Under the pieces are notes generated by a model, which worked only from the letters and a program-made list of their open reading frames with translations, was not told where the DNA came from and searched no databases. From the NCBI RefSeq assembly GCF_900129445.1, contig NZ_FQVT01000002.1, positions 1 through 64,000 on the forward strand: a stretch of DNA of 64,000 nucleotides, given 5' to 3'. Positions 43,680 to 52,028 of the stretch are shown here, in pieces (the first letter of the stretch is position 1; each line of letters opens with the position of its first letter). Origin of the DNA: Salegentibacter echinorum (GTDB lineage: Bacteria > Bacteroidota > Bacteroidia > Flavobacteriales > Flavobacteriaceae). Position numbers and translations under genes: made by a program.

Positions 43680-43829
43680 ATGGATTTGTTACAGGAAATA
43701 TTAGTTTTTATAACTTTCGCACTTGCGTTAGGATACTTATTTACCAAATTTATCTGGAAACCGGCTTTTTTAAAAAAGAAGTCAGAAAAAACCAAATCTT
43801 GCGGGGTTTCTGGCTGTGGTTGTGATTAA
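43680..43829 (+). CDS. Small FeoB-associated Cys-rich membrane protein
   Basis: 49 aa, starting MDLLQEILVFITFALALGYL. One membrane helix is followed by a basic stretch (KPAFLKKKSEKTKS) and a cysteine-rich end CGVSGCGCD with three cysteines. It resembles the short Cys-tailed proteins (FeoB-associated / FeoC-like replacements) found behind feoB in Bacteroidota. It starts 40 bp after the feoB stop on the same strand. The cysteines could bind iron or sense redox state; that role is inference. Confidence 0.75.
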   Translation: MDLLQEILVFITFALALGYLFTKFIWKPAFLKKKSEKTKSCGVSGCGCD

Positions 43830-43937
43830 TATTTGTACTTCTTTGAAGTAAAATTTCTACTATAAATTGAAAATAATCCTCATAAAGTTGGGATTACTGC
43901 AGTCAATATATTAATGTCTCTTAACAATGAAGTAAAT

Positions 43938-44759
43938 TTACGCAAGCCCAACATCTAAGGTCATCATCACCATAAAACCAAGAATAAACCCAAGCGAAGC
44001 AATATCTGTATAATTTCCCCTTTGGGATTCTGGCACTACTTCTTCTACCACCACAAAGATCATAGCACCGGCTGCAAAAGAAAGTGCATAGGGCAAAATA
44101 GGTTGAAAAGTTAATACTGCCCAGGCTCCAACAACGGCCGCCATGGGTTCTACGATTGCAGAAAGCTGACCGAAATTAAAACTTTTTAAACGGCTCATCC
44201 CCTGCCCTCTTAAAGGCATAGCTACTGCAAAACCCTCGGGGAAATTTTGAAGTCCAATACCAATTGCCAAAGCTACTGCCCCACCAATAGTAGCTCCTTC
44301 TAGTCCAGCACCGGCGGCACCAAAAAGCACACCAACTGCAAGACCTTCCGGGATATTGTGTAACGTAATGGCCAGGGTAAGTAAAATGGATTTATGCCAG
44401 GGTGTTTTTATACCTTCTTTCTCGCTCATTTTAAAGTTTACGTGCAAATGCGGTAAAACTTTATCGAGGCCAAAAAGAAAAAGTGCACCTGTCCCAAAAC
44501 CGATTAAAGGAGGAATGGTTTTCTCAAAACCTTCTCCCGGGCTCATCTCAATACCCGGAGCCAGTAAGCTCCAGAAACTTGCAGCTACCATTACCCCGCC
44601 GGTAAAACCAAGCATCCCATCAAATATTTTTCTATTCATCTTCTTAAAAAAGAACACCAAAGCGGCGCCAAGAGCAGTTAAGCCCCAGGTAAATAAAGTG
44701 GCCAAAAGTGCAGCCAATACCGGATCTATACGTTCAAAATATTCAGTAATTTCTTCCAT
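43938..44759 (-). CDS. ZIP-family divalent metal transporter
   Basis: 273 aa with about eight membrane helices. The metal-site motifs HNIPEG (after ITL) and QNFPEG lie in the two central helices, and EE in FVVVEEVVPES. A His-rich cytoplasmic loop (PHLHVNF) is short. The family (ZIP/GufA) imports zinc, iron or manganese. It begins one base after the stop of the DtxR-family regulator, so the two are co-transcribed and the regulator probably controls it; manganese or iron would then fit as substrate. Confidence 0.88.
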   Translation of the reverse strand: MEEITEYFERIDPVLAALLATLFTWGLTALGAALVFFFKKMNRKIFDGMLGFTGGVMVAASFWSLLAPGIEMSPGEGFEKTIPPLIGFGTGALFLFGLDKVLPHLHVNFKMSEKEGIKTPWHKSILLTLAITLHNIPEGLAVGVLFGAAGAGLEGATIGGAVALAIGIGLQNFPEGFAVAMPLRGQGMSRLKSFNFGQLSAIVEPMAAVVGAWAVLTFQPILPYALSFAAGAMIFVVVEEVVPESQRGNYTDIASLGFILGFMVMMTLDVGLA

Positions 44760-44760
44760 A

Positions 44761-45414
44761 TTATAGTGTTCTTACGTAAAGGTTGTTTGACACCACCTGC
44801 GAGATTCGCAATTCTTTTTTATCGATTAGAATTAGCATGGAACCATCAAAAGCTTCCTTATCCAACACTTCAAGTTCTTTTCCCAGAGAAATTTCATTCT
44901 TATCGAGATATTGTAAAAATTCAGCTGAAGAATCTTTTACTCCAACACACACGGCTTTTTCAGATTTATTTACACCCGATAATAATAATTGATTGGAAAC
45001 ACTAAAATTACCCTCGGCATCTGGAATAGGGTCGCCGTGTGGGTCACGCTTGGGATAGTCTAAAAACCGATCTAATTCATTGGTTAATTTCTTAGATTTA
45101 ATATGCTCCAGTTGTTCGGCTATATCGTGTACCTCATCCCAATTAAAATTGAGTTTATCTACCAAAAAAACCTCCCATAAACGATGCTTTCTTATCACGG
45201 CAACCGCTACGGCCTTTCCTTTTTCACTGAGTTTTACTCCCTGGTATTTCTTATAAATAACTAATTTTTTATCCGAAAGCTTCTTAACCATATCAGTTAC
45301 CGAAGAGGCTTTGGTTTCCATTTCTTCGGCTAGGGCATTGGTGCTAACACCCGCTTTAAAAGTTCGCTGTAAGTGAAATATTGCCTTTAAATAATTCTCT
45401 TCTGAAAAACTCAT
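44761..45414 (-). CDS. DtxR/MntR-family metal-dependent transcriptional regulator
   Basis: 217 aa. The N-terminal winged helix (FSEENYLKAIFHLQ, then TNALAEEMETKASSVTDMVKKL) is followed by the metal-binding dimerisation domain (about residues 70-140, with LWEVFLVDKLNFNWDEVHDIAEQLEHI) and a C-terminal FeoA-like SH3 domain. It is first in an operon with the ZIP transporter and divergent from the TonB receptor. Two TTAGA/TCTAA palindromes in the shared promoter region are the likely binding sites. Fe versus Mn sensing cannot be decided from the sequence. Confidence 0.92.
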   Translation of the reverse strand: MSFSEENYLKAIFHLQRTFKAGVSTNALAEEMETKASSVTDMVKKLSDKKLVIYKKYQGVKLSEKGKAVAVAVIRKHRLWEVFLVDKLNFNWDEVHDIAEQLEHIKSKKLTNELDRFLDYPKRDPHGDPIPDAEGNFSVSNQLLLSGVNKSEKAVCVGVKDSSAEFLQYLDKNEISLGKELEVLDKEAFDGSMLILIDKKELRISQVVSNNLYVRTL

Positions 45415-45463
45415 CTTAATTCATTTGATTTCAAAATTACATTTTTAAAATTAAAACCCTAAT

Positions 45464-45502
45464 TTTAGATTTGTCTAAATTATTTAATTAGATTTGTCTA
45501 AA
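45464..45502. promoter_or_regulatory. Two palindromic operators (TTAGA-TTTG-TCTAA) in the divergent promoter region
   Basis: Perfect five-base arms TTAGA / TCTAA with the spacer TTTG occur at 45,465-45,478 and again at 45,488-45,501, 23 bp apart (about two helical turns). Each also contains TAGATTTG, an exact TAnnTTTG -7 box pointing to the TonB receptor. A DtxR/MntR-type repressor bound here would cover the promoter. Confidence 0.65.
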
Positions 45503-45539
45503 TTTAAAACACCAAATAATTAAACATTTGTTAGATTAT

Positions 45540-47843
45540 ATGAAATATTTATTTTACATACTATTATTAACTACAAGTATTGGCACCGCACAGGATGATA
45601 AGGTGACTATTTCGGGTAAGGTAACCTCCAATGGTGAGCCGGTTGCTTTCGCCAGTGTATTTGTAAAAAATGGAACGTCTGGTACAAGTGCCGATGTTCA
45701 TGGGGAATACAAATTAAAAGTAGCTCCAGGAAAAGTAAAACTTATAGCGCAATTGCAAGGTTACAGGTCCCAGACCAAAAATGTCACTGTAAATGAGAAT
45801 GTAAGTGTCGTAAATTTTGAGCTGGAAGAACACAATGAAGCCCTGGATGAGATAGTTGTAACGGGAACCCGAACCAAAAAAAGAAAAACCGATTCCCCGG
45901 TAATTGTCAACCTTATAAATAGTGAAACCCTGGAACAGGTAACGGCTACCGATTTGGCTGATGGTTTGCGTTTCCAGCCCGGTCTTCGCGTGGAAGCCGA
46001 TTGTCAAACCTGTAATTATACGCAAATTAGGATGAACGGACTGCAGGGTGGCTATTCCCAGATTTTAGTAAACGGCAGGCCAATATTTAGTCCGCTAACC
46101 GGATTATATGGTTTGGAGCAAATTCCGGTGAATATGATAGAACGTATAGAAGTAGTACGCGGTGGGGTTTCGGCGCTTTACGGTTCTAGCGCAATTGGCG
46201 GTACGGTAAATGTGATTACTAAAATCCCCAAACAAAACAATTACAGCGTTGGTTATACATACGAAAGCATAGATGGAAATGCCGACCAAAGTCTTATTAG
46301 CGGAAATGCGACAGTGGTAAGTGAAGACTACAATGCCGGTGCTAACTTTTTTGTGAGCAATAGAAACCGATCAGCCTACGATTCTAACGGTGATAACTTT
46401 TCTGAAATGCCGCAATTAAAGGACAATTCTTTTGGAGTTAATGCATTTTACCTCCCCACAGAAAACTCTAAATTAGAACTGAGTTTAAGCAGTATGCACG
46501 AGTATCGCTATGGCGGGGAAATGGTAGATAAGCCGGCTTACCTCGCCCAACAAAGTGAAGAACGCACTCACGATGTACTCATGGGAAGTTTGGATTATCA
46601 GATAAATTTTAATGAAGATAAAAGTTCGCTCATCTTTTACTATGGCGGACAAATAACAGACCGTGATCATTACACTGGCATTATCCCGGAAGATGAAGCT
46701 GAAAAACAAAAGTTTTTTGCCAACCCTCCTTACGGTACTTCAGAAGTAGTTACCCACCAGGGCGGTGCCCAATACAATCACAAATTTGATAATTTTCTAG
46801 GCGGAAAAACCGTATTAACAGGAGGTGCCGAATACGTTTATGACGATGTGTATGACGAAATAGAAGCCTATGAATACTTAACCGATCAAACCACAAAAAC
46901 CCTGGGTACTTTTGTACAAAATGACTGGGACGTAACTGAAGATCTTAACTTCCTGGCTGGTTTTAGGTTAGACAAACACAATTTGGTAGATGATGCTATT
47001 TTTAGTCCCAGGGCATCTTTACTCTATAAACTAGCAGAAACCACACAATTTCGCGTGGGTTGGGGAACTGGTTTTCGCGCTCCCCAGGCCTTTGATACAG
47101 ATTTACATATTGCTTTTGCCGGTGGTGGTGTGTCACGTATTTCCCTTGCCGAGGATTTAATGGAAGAACGTTCTAATAGTTTTACTGCTTCTATTAATTA
47201 TGATAGGGCAACAGAGCATTTTATCGCCGGATTCACTTTAGAGGGATTTCATACCCATCTTAACGACGCCTTTTATCTATATCCACTTGGCCAGGATAAA
47301 TTTGGGGAACGCTTTGAAAAACGAAATGGAAGTGGTGCCACTGTTAAAGGTCTAACCCTGGAAGCTCGTGCCAATTTCGATTATTTAGTGGAACTGGAAG
47401 CAGGATTCACCTACCAATCCAGCAAATTTGAAGACGCTGTAGAAAATATTGATGGCCTGTCTGCAAAACGGGAGTTTTTAAGAACACCCAACGATTATGG
47501 ATATGCAACTATAACTTATACGCCTACAAAAAATTTTAATGTAAGTGCAAACTTGGTTTATACGGGAAAAATGGATATTGCCCATTACGCTGGGGAAGGA
47601 ACCGGGCAGGATGTAGATGAATATTATGAAACCCCTTCCTTTACCGAGCTTAGTTTGCGCGCAGCGTACACCCTGGATATACCAAAAATAAGTACTGGTT
47701 TGCAGTTCTTTGCCGGACTTAAAAATATAACCAACAGCTATCAGGATGATTTCGATATTGGAAAAAACAGGGATAGCGATTACATCTATGGCCCCAGAGC
47801 ACCAAGAACGGTGTTTGCCGGTTTAAAAATTAAATCTTTATAA
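45540..47843 (+). CDS. TonB-dependent outer-membrane receptor
   Basis: Energy-coupled outer-membrane importer, probably for a metal chelate. The ATG at 45,540 gives 767 aa beginning MKYLFYILLLTTSIGTAQDD, a proper signal peptide; the earlier TTG reading from 45,528 is less likely. Domain order is a carboxypeptidase-regulatory-like domain (about residues 22-105), a plug domain (about 115-225, with DEIVVTGTRTKKRK and RIEVVRGGVSALYGSSAIGG) and a 22-strand barrel. It contains DCQTCNY in the plug region. The regulator and operator context suggests repression by metal. The thioredoxin-like gene overlaps its stop by one base. Confidence 0.93.
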   Translation: MKYLFYILLLTTSIGTAQDDKVTISGKVTSNGEPVAFASVFVKNGTSGTSADVHGEYKLKVAPGKVKLIAQLQGYRSQTKNVTVNENVSVVNFELEEHNEALDEIVVTGTRTKKRKTDSPVIVNLINSETLEQVTATDLADGLRFQPGLRVEADCQTCNYTQIRMNGLQGGYSQILVNGRPIFSPLTGLYGLEQIPVNMIERIEVVRGGVSALYGSSAIGGTVNVITKIPKQNNYSVGYTYESIDGNADQSLISGNATVVSEDYNAGANFFVSNRNRSAYDSNGDNFSEMPQLKDNSFGVNAFYLPTENSKLELSLSSMHEYRYGGEMVDKPAYLAQQSEERTHDVLMGSLDYQINFNEDKSSLIFYYGGQITDRDHYTGIIPEDEAEKQKFFANPPYGTSEVVTHQGGAQYNHKFDNFLGGKTVLTGGAEYVYDDVYDEIEAYEYLTDQTTKTLGTFVQNDWDVTEDLNFLAGFRLDKHNLVDDAIFSPRASLLYKLAETTQFRVGWGTGFRAPQAFDTDLHIAFAGGGVSRISLAEDLMEERSNSFTASINYDRATEHFIAGFTLEGFHTHLNDAFYLYPLGQDKFGERFEKRNGSGATVKGLTLEARANFDYLVELEAGFTYQSSKFEDAVENIDGLSAKREFLRTPNDYGYATITYTPTKNFNVSANLVYTGKMDIAHYAGEGTGQDVDEYYETPSFTELSLRAAYTLDIPKISTGLQFFAGLKNITNSYQDDFDIGKNRDSDYIYGPRAPRTVFAGLKIKSL

Positions 47844-48328
47844 TGAAAACGCATGTATTAATTCTATTGAGTGCTCTATTCTTAATGCCGTTTAATTCTA
47901 GCTTTTCTCAAGAAAAGGAAACGGTAAATTGGATTGATTTTGAGCAATTGTCAGATTCTTTGGCAGAGCATCCAAGGAAAGTTTTTATAGACTTTTATGC
48001 AGATTGGTGTGCGCCCTGTTTAAAAATGCAAAAAGAAGTTTTTACAGATCCTAAGATTATAAAGAAATTAAATGAAGAATTTTATGCGGTGAAAATGAAT
48101 GTAGAAAATACAGATACCATTCATTTTGGAAATCAAAAATTTGTCAATGAAAGAATAAATCGCCGAAATCCCGTGCACCAAATTCCTTTATTGATGGCAA
48201 GACAAAAGAACAAACCTTTTTCTCTGCCGGCAATGGTTTTTATGGATAATAATTTTAATGCTAGAGCGCGGTATTTTCAATATTTAAGTGTAGCGCAATT
48301 ATTAAAGATTCTAGAAGAGAAAAGTTAA
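47843..48328 (+). CDS. Periplasmic thioredoxin-like protein coupled to the TonB receptor
   Basis: 161 aa with a cleavable signal peptide (MKTHVLILLSALFLMPFNSS). The redox motif is CAPC (C56, C59) in FIDFYADWCAPCLKMQKEVF. The rest follows a DUF255/thioredoxin_7 pattern, with VYA-like KMNVENTDTI and an IPLLMARQKNKPFSLPAMVF proline loop. The start overlaps the TonB receptor stop (TAATG), so the two are translated together. It may reduce a receptor disulfide or an imported substrate; this is inference from the layout. Confidence 0.82.
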   Translation: MKTHVLILLSALFLMPFNSSFSQEKETVNWIDFEQLSDSLAEHPRKVFIDFYADWCAPCLKMQKEVFTDPKIIKKLNEEFYAVKMNVENTDTIHFGNQKFVNERINRRNPVHQIPLLMARQKNKPFSLPAMVFMDNNFNARARYFQYLSVAQLLKILEEKS

Positions 48329-48368
48329 ATAAGTTCTAAGATTTTTTTCGTGATTAGTTTTAGTTCAA

Positions 48369-48405
48369 AGCGATCCTAATTTGCAAAATGCAGGTTAGGA
48401 TTGCT
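48369..48405. terminator. Bidirectional hairpin between convergent genes
   Basis: Arms AGCGATCCTAA (48,369-48,379) and TTAGGATTGCT (48,395-48,405) pair with one G-T pair around a 15-base loop, between the thioredoxin-like gene and the TerB/DnaJ gene. Confidence 0.6.
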
Positions 48406-48442
48406 TATTTCTAGTTTACTTCTAATATATGAGTACTTTATT

Positions 48443-49177
48443 CTAAATGCCCCTCTCCTTTTGTATTTGCTCATAAGCTTCCTGCACCTTGTTGAATTTT
48501 TCACGGGCACCTTTGCGATAGGCTTCATCCATATGCCCCAGCTTATCTGGATGGTATTTTTTAACCATACTTCGGTAAGCTTTTTTCACTTCGGCATCAG
48601 TAGCAGATTTATCAATCTCCAGGATTTTATAAGCATTATCGGCAGATTTAAAGAACATCGCTTTAATACTTTCAAAATCCATTCGGCTTATACGCAAATA
48701 CCCGGCAATTTCCTGAATTAACCTGGCTTCGGCATCGCCTACTTTTCCATCGGCCTGAGCAATGCCAAAGAGAAAATGAATAATTTGCAACCGGGCGGGG
48801 TACCTGGTTCTGGAAGCTAAATATTGAGAAATCCTGGAAGCCGAAATCTCCCGGTCTTTAACAAGTTCGTTAAATGTTCTAAAGGTTGCATTAGCACGTT
48901 CTTTCCCATAAGATTGCACAAAATAGGATCGCACGTAGTCCATCTCTTTTTGAGAAACCTGGCCGTCGGCTTTAATCACAAGTGAGCAAAGCGATAGTAA
49001 ATTAAGTTCAAAATCCCCCGGAGATACGCTTTGTTCTTCCTGGTTAAACATCTGTTGAAAAGCCCCCCGACTACCCCGAGTCCAGTTGTCGATTAATGTA
49101 CCTATTATAAATCCCAGAATAGCCCCGGCAAACCGGAAATACATATAGCCTAGCACGGCTCCAATCCATTTAAACAT
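48443..49177 (-). CDS. TerB/DnaJ-domain membrane protein (DjlA-like)
   Basis: 244 aa from the ATG at 49,177; the codon before is TTG. The N-terminal Gly-rich membrane segment (GAVLGYMYFRFAGAILGFIIG) is followed by a TerB-like domain (about residues 55-165, with SLCSLVIKADGQVSQKEMDYV and GIAQADGKVGDAEARLIQ) and a C-terminal J domain (about 182-244, YKILEIDKSATDAEVKKAYR with the HPD triad in KKYHPDKLG). The J domain stimulates DnaK. DjlA proteins are membrane-linked co-chaperones; the exact client is unknown. Confidence 0.9.
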   Translation of the reverse strand: MFKWIGAVLGYMYFRFAGAILGFIIGTLIDNWTRGSRGAFQQMFNQEEQSVSPGDFELNLLSLCSLVIKADGQVSQKEMDYVRSYFVQSYGKERANATFRTFNELVKDREISASRISQYLASRTRYPARLQIIHFLFGIAQADGKVGDAEARLIQEIAGYLRISRMDFESIKAMFFKSADNAYKILEIDKSATDAEVKKAYRSMVKKYHPDKLGHMDEAYRKGAREKFNKVQEAYEQIQKERGI

Positions 49178-49180
49178 CAA

Positions 49181-49571
49181 GCAATTTTTAAATAAGCGGC
49201 AAAGATACTATTTTACTGAATTTTAACCGAATTCTATAAAATGAGCTTGTTTTTTTTACAAGGTAGCGGTAAGAATTCTGAGTTATGAAAAGTAAAACTA
49301 ACAACTTGCCGAAAGTTTTAAACTTCTTAATTCCTGTTTTCTAAACCCGCATTTTAAGTATAAAATCAACTTTACATCAATCATAAAGAAAATTCGTGAA
49401 TTCGTACCTTCCATTATATAACATCGGTATGCTTATTGATTAACTTACTACCAAAGAAAAACCATAATATCAAGTTAACCTATTCACGCATAATTAATTG
49501 GAATATGGAGAGCTGAAGTTAATTTGGTATCTTTGCGGGAAATCGAATTTTTAATAGAAAAAACATAATAT
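49181..49571. other. Intergenic region upstream of the bacilliredoxin gene
   Basis: No gene is supported. An exact -7 box TATCTTTG (TAnnTTTG) is at 49,528-49,535, 37 bases before the bacilliredoxin start. The only nearby TTG (49,498-49,500) is too far for a normal -33 spacing. Otherwise it is AT-rich without repeats. Confidence 0.45.
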
Positions 49572-49982
49572 ATGTACCCAGCAGATTTAGTAAAACCAAT
49601 GCGCGAGGACCTTACCAGCATAGGTTTTGAAGAATTACACAGCGTTGAAGAAGTAGAAAATGCTATGAAAAAAGAAGGAACTACATTGGTAGTAGTGAAT
49701 TCAGTTTGTGGTTGTGCCGCTGCCAATGCGAGACCAGGCGCTAGAATTTCTTTACAAAACGCCAAAAAACCAGATAATTTATATACTGTATTCGCCGGTG
49801 TTGATAAGGAAGCAACCGACAAAGCCCGAGGTTTTATGGTGCCTTTCCCACCTTCTTCCCCTTCTATGGCTTTGTTTAAAGATGGAGAGTTAGTGCATAT
49901 GTTGGAACGCCACCATATTGAAGGTCGTCCAGCCGAGATGATTGCTGAAAATCTTGTGGGAGCTTATAATGAGTTCTGCTAG
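49572..49982 (+). CDS. Bacilliredoxin (BrxA/BrxB family, YphP/YqiW-like)
   Basis: 136-aa thioredoxin-fold protein that removes low-molecular-weight thiols from proteins (known for bacillithiol). The active site is CGC (C46, C48) in VVNSVCGCAAANARPGARIS, and the family ending with HMLERHHIEGRPAEMIAENL is complete. It stands alone with its own promoter and terminator. Presence of the family suggests bacillithiol use, as known for several Bacteroidota; biosynthesis genes are not in the window. Confidence 0.93.
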   Translation: MYPADLVKPMREDLTSIGFEELHSVEEVENAMKKEGTTLVVVNSVCGCAAANARPGARISLQNAKKPDNLYTVFAGVDKEATDKARGFMVPFPPSSPSMALFKDGELVHMLERHHIEGRPAEMIAENLVGAYNEFC

Positions 49983-50055
49983 GCAGTAAATAAATTCCTG
50001 GCAAGTCCACGAACAAAATCTCGAATATCGAGTAAAATTTAATTAGTTAAGTTAT

Positions 50056-50092
50056 GACCGGTCGAAACGTCTTATTTTGGCCGGTCTTTTTT
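50056..50092 (+). terminator. Terminator after the bacilliredoxin gene
   Basis: Arms GACCGG (50,056-50,061) and CCGGTC (50,081-50,086) with a 19-base loop are followed by T6. The remaining bases to 50,365 hold only an A/T-rich imperfect inverted repeat (TTATTTCTTTTT / AAAAAAGAAATAA near 50,138-50,182) and the plsC promoter. Confidence 0.75.
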
Positions 50093-50365
50093 GTTTTAAT
50101 CCAACTTTCTCATCAAAATTTATGAAGAGTCTTTAGGGTTTATTTCTTTTTGTTTGGAACAAGATGCAAAAAAGAAATAATGAACCAACATCAATAACCC
50201 TGAACTAAGGGTACGAAGTATGCTTCCGAAAAAAATATTTTATTTTGAAGAAAGCCCCGGGGAATTAAAACCCTGGCTATCACTTCGAGATTAAAACTCT
50301 ATTCAAAAGTTAAACTTTGTTTTTAAACAAAGCTGTAAATACTTAATTTAGCCATTTAATTTTTT

Positions 50366-51100
50366 TTGATGAAAAAGATTCTTTCATACCCATTATCGGT
50401 CCTCTTTTACTTCTTCTTTTTTCTAACCTTGTTGGTTTTTCATCCTATACAATGGATATCGCTAAAATTTGGCGGTTACCAGGCCCACAAAAAAAGTGTC
50501 GATATATTTAATTTTTTCCTGCTTCGCTGCCTTAATGTATTGGGAACGCGTTTCAGCATAATAAACGATCAAAATATCCCGATAGAAAAACCCTGTATTT
50601 TTGTCTCCAATCATCAGGGAATGTACGATATTCCGCCAATTATTTGGCATTTAAGAAAGCACCATCCCAAGTTTGTGAGTAAAAAAGAACTGGGTCACGG
50701 TATTCCCAGCATCTCCTATAATCTAAGGCATGGCGGCTCGGTTTTAATAGACCGAAAAAACAAGAGAGAATCTTTAATTAAGATGGCTAAATTTGCGAAA
50801 TACCTCAACAAAACAAATCGTTCAGCCGTTATTTTTCCTGAAGGAACCCGCAGTAGAACCGGAGCACCAAAAAGGTTTGCTGTAAGCGGAATGCAACTGC
50901 TGTTTAAACAAATGCCAGAAGCTTTAATTGTTCCAATTACCATAAATAATTCCTGGCAACTATTTAAACACGGAAATTTCCCAATAGAGCCAGGGATACA
51001 TATTAGCCTAAAAGTTCACGAACCAATTCCCGTAGCATCAGATGATCCAGAAAGTCTCGTTGCCAGAGTAGAGCGAACGATAACCGCCGATATCAAATAA
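50366..51100 (+). CDS. plsC: 1-acyl-sn-glycerol-3-phosphate acyltransferase family protein
   Basis: Acylates lysophosphatidic acid in phospholipid synthesis at the inner membrane. The protein is 244 aa with an N-terminal membrane helix (about residues 8-28). The acyltransferase motif NHQGMYD (H83, D88), substrate motif FPEGTRSR (157-164) and the later VPITINNSW are all in place. It is probably the ordinary PlsC, although other lysophospholipid acyltransferases share these motifs. Confidence 0.9.
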   Translation: MMKKILSYPLSVLFYFFFFLTLLVFHPIQWISLKFGGYQAHKKSVDIFNFFLLRCLNVLGTRFSIINDQNIPIEKPCIFVSNHQGMYDIPPIIWHLRKHHPKFVSKKELGHGIPSISYNLRHGGSVLIDRKNKRESLIKMAKFAKYLNKTNRSAVIFPEGTRSRTGAPKRFAVSGMQLLFKQMPEALIVPITINNSWQLFKHGNFPIEPGIHISLKVHEPIPVASDDPESLVARVERTITADIK

Positions 51101-51148
51101 CTAAATTCCTAACCTCACAGGTTTCGACCCTGCATAATTATCGAGACA

Positions 51149-51817
51149 ATGAGGATTATTCCTATGAACAAACCTCAAATTTTAAAAAACACCGCAGAAT
51201 TTGCAAAAAAGACTTTAAGTGATGCTGAAGGTGGTCACGATTGGTTTCATATTGAGCGGGTGCATAAAAACGCAAAATTAATCGCTAAAACAGAAGAAGT
51301 AGATCTCTTTATTGTTGAGTTGGGCGCCCTATTGCACGATATCGCAGATTCAAAATTTCACAATGGCGATGAAAGCATTGGGCCAAAAGTTGCTTCAGAA
51401 TTTCTTCAAAAACAACAGGTTTCAACTGAAATTATAAACCACGTAGTGAAAATCATTGAATACGTATCTTTTAAAGGCGGAAATATTCAGCAGGATTTTA
51501 ATTCCATAGAATTGGAAATTGTACAGGACGCCGACCGTCTCGATGCGCTGGGTGCGATAGGAATTGCACGCACTTTTAATTATGGCGGGTTTAAAGGCAG
51601 GGCACTTTATGATCCTGCCATTGAACCCAACTTAAAAATGAGCAAAGAAGAATATAAAGCATCTACCGCCCCCACCATTAATCATTTCTACGAAAAGTTG
51701 CTCTTACTAAAAGACCGAATGAATACAAAAACGGGAAAAGAAATTGCACAAAAACGCTACGAATTTATGGAACAATACCTGGAGCAATTCTATGCTGAAT
51801 GGGAAGGGAAAAAATAA
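51149..51817 (+). CDS. HD-domain phosphohydrolase
   Basis: 222 aa as read from 51,149. The ATG five codons further in (MNKPQILKN, 51,164) may be the true start, since the MRIIP leader is not typical of the family. The metal-binding HD pattern is complete: HDWFHIERVHKNA, then LGALLHDIADSKF, then QDADRLDALGAIGIARTF. This matches YedJ/YpgQ-type predicted nucleotide phosphohydrolases. The physiological substrate is unknown. It lies 48 bp after plsC on the same strand. Confidence 0.88.
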   Translation: MRIIPMNKPQILKNTAEFAKKTLSDAEGGHDWFHIERVHKNAKLIAKTEEVDLFIVELGALLHDIADSKFHNGDESIGPKVASEFLQKQQVSTEIINHVVKIIEYVSFKGGNIQQDFNSIELEIVQDADRLDALGAIGIARTFNYGGFKGRALYDPAIEPNLKMSKEEYKASTAPTINHFYEKLLLLKDRMNTKTGKEIAQKRYEFMEQYLEQFYAEWEGKK

Positions 51818-51970
51818 ATGCAGTGTAAAAAATTCTTAGAAGAAAAACTGTCGTATAGTGTATGTTGTAAATTGTACTTAAAGTTTGCTTCCAAATATTT
51901 ACGCTCTAAAAATTCCGCAGAGAGATACATAAAAGTGTATAATTTGCACTAATTTTCTGCATAATAAAAT

Positions 51971-52011
51971 GCCACGAATTCCGGGCTTGCAAATAACCGG
52001 GAATTCGTGGC
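51971..52011. terminator. Long hairpin between convergent genes
   Basis: Arms GCCACGAATTCC and GGAATTCGTGGC form 12 perfect pairs, extended by GG/CC, around the loop GGCTTGCAAATAA-like centre, with A- and T-rich flanks. It lies between the HD gene (plus) and the S9 peptidase (minus) and is a likely two-way terminator. Confidence 0.7.
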
Positions 52012-52028
52012 AAAACTTTATTATAAGC

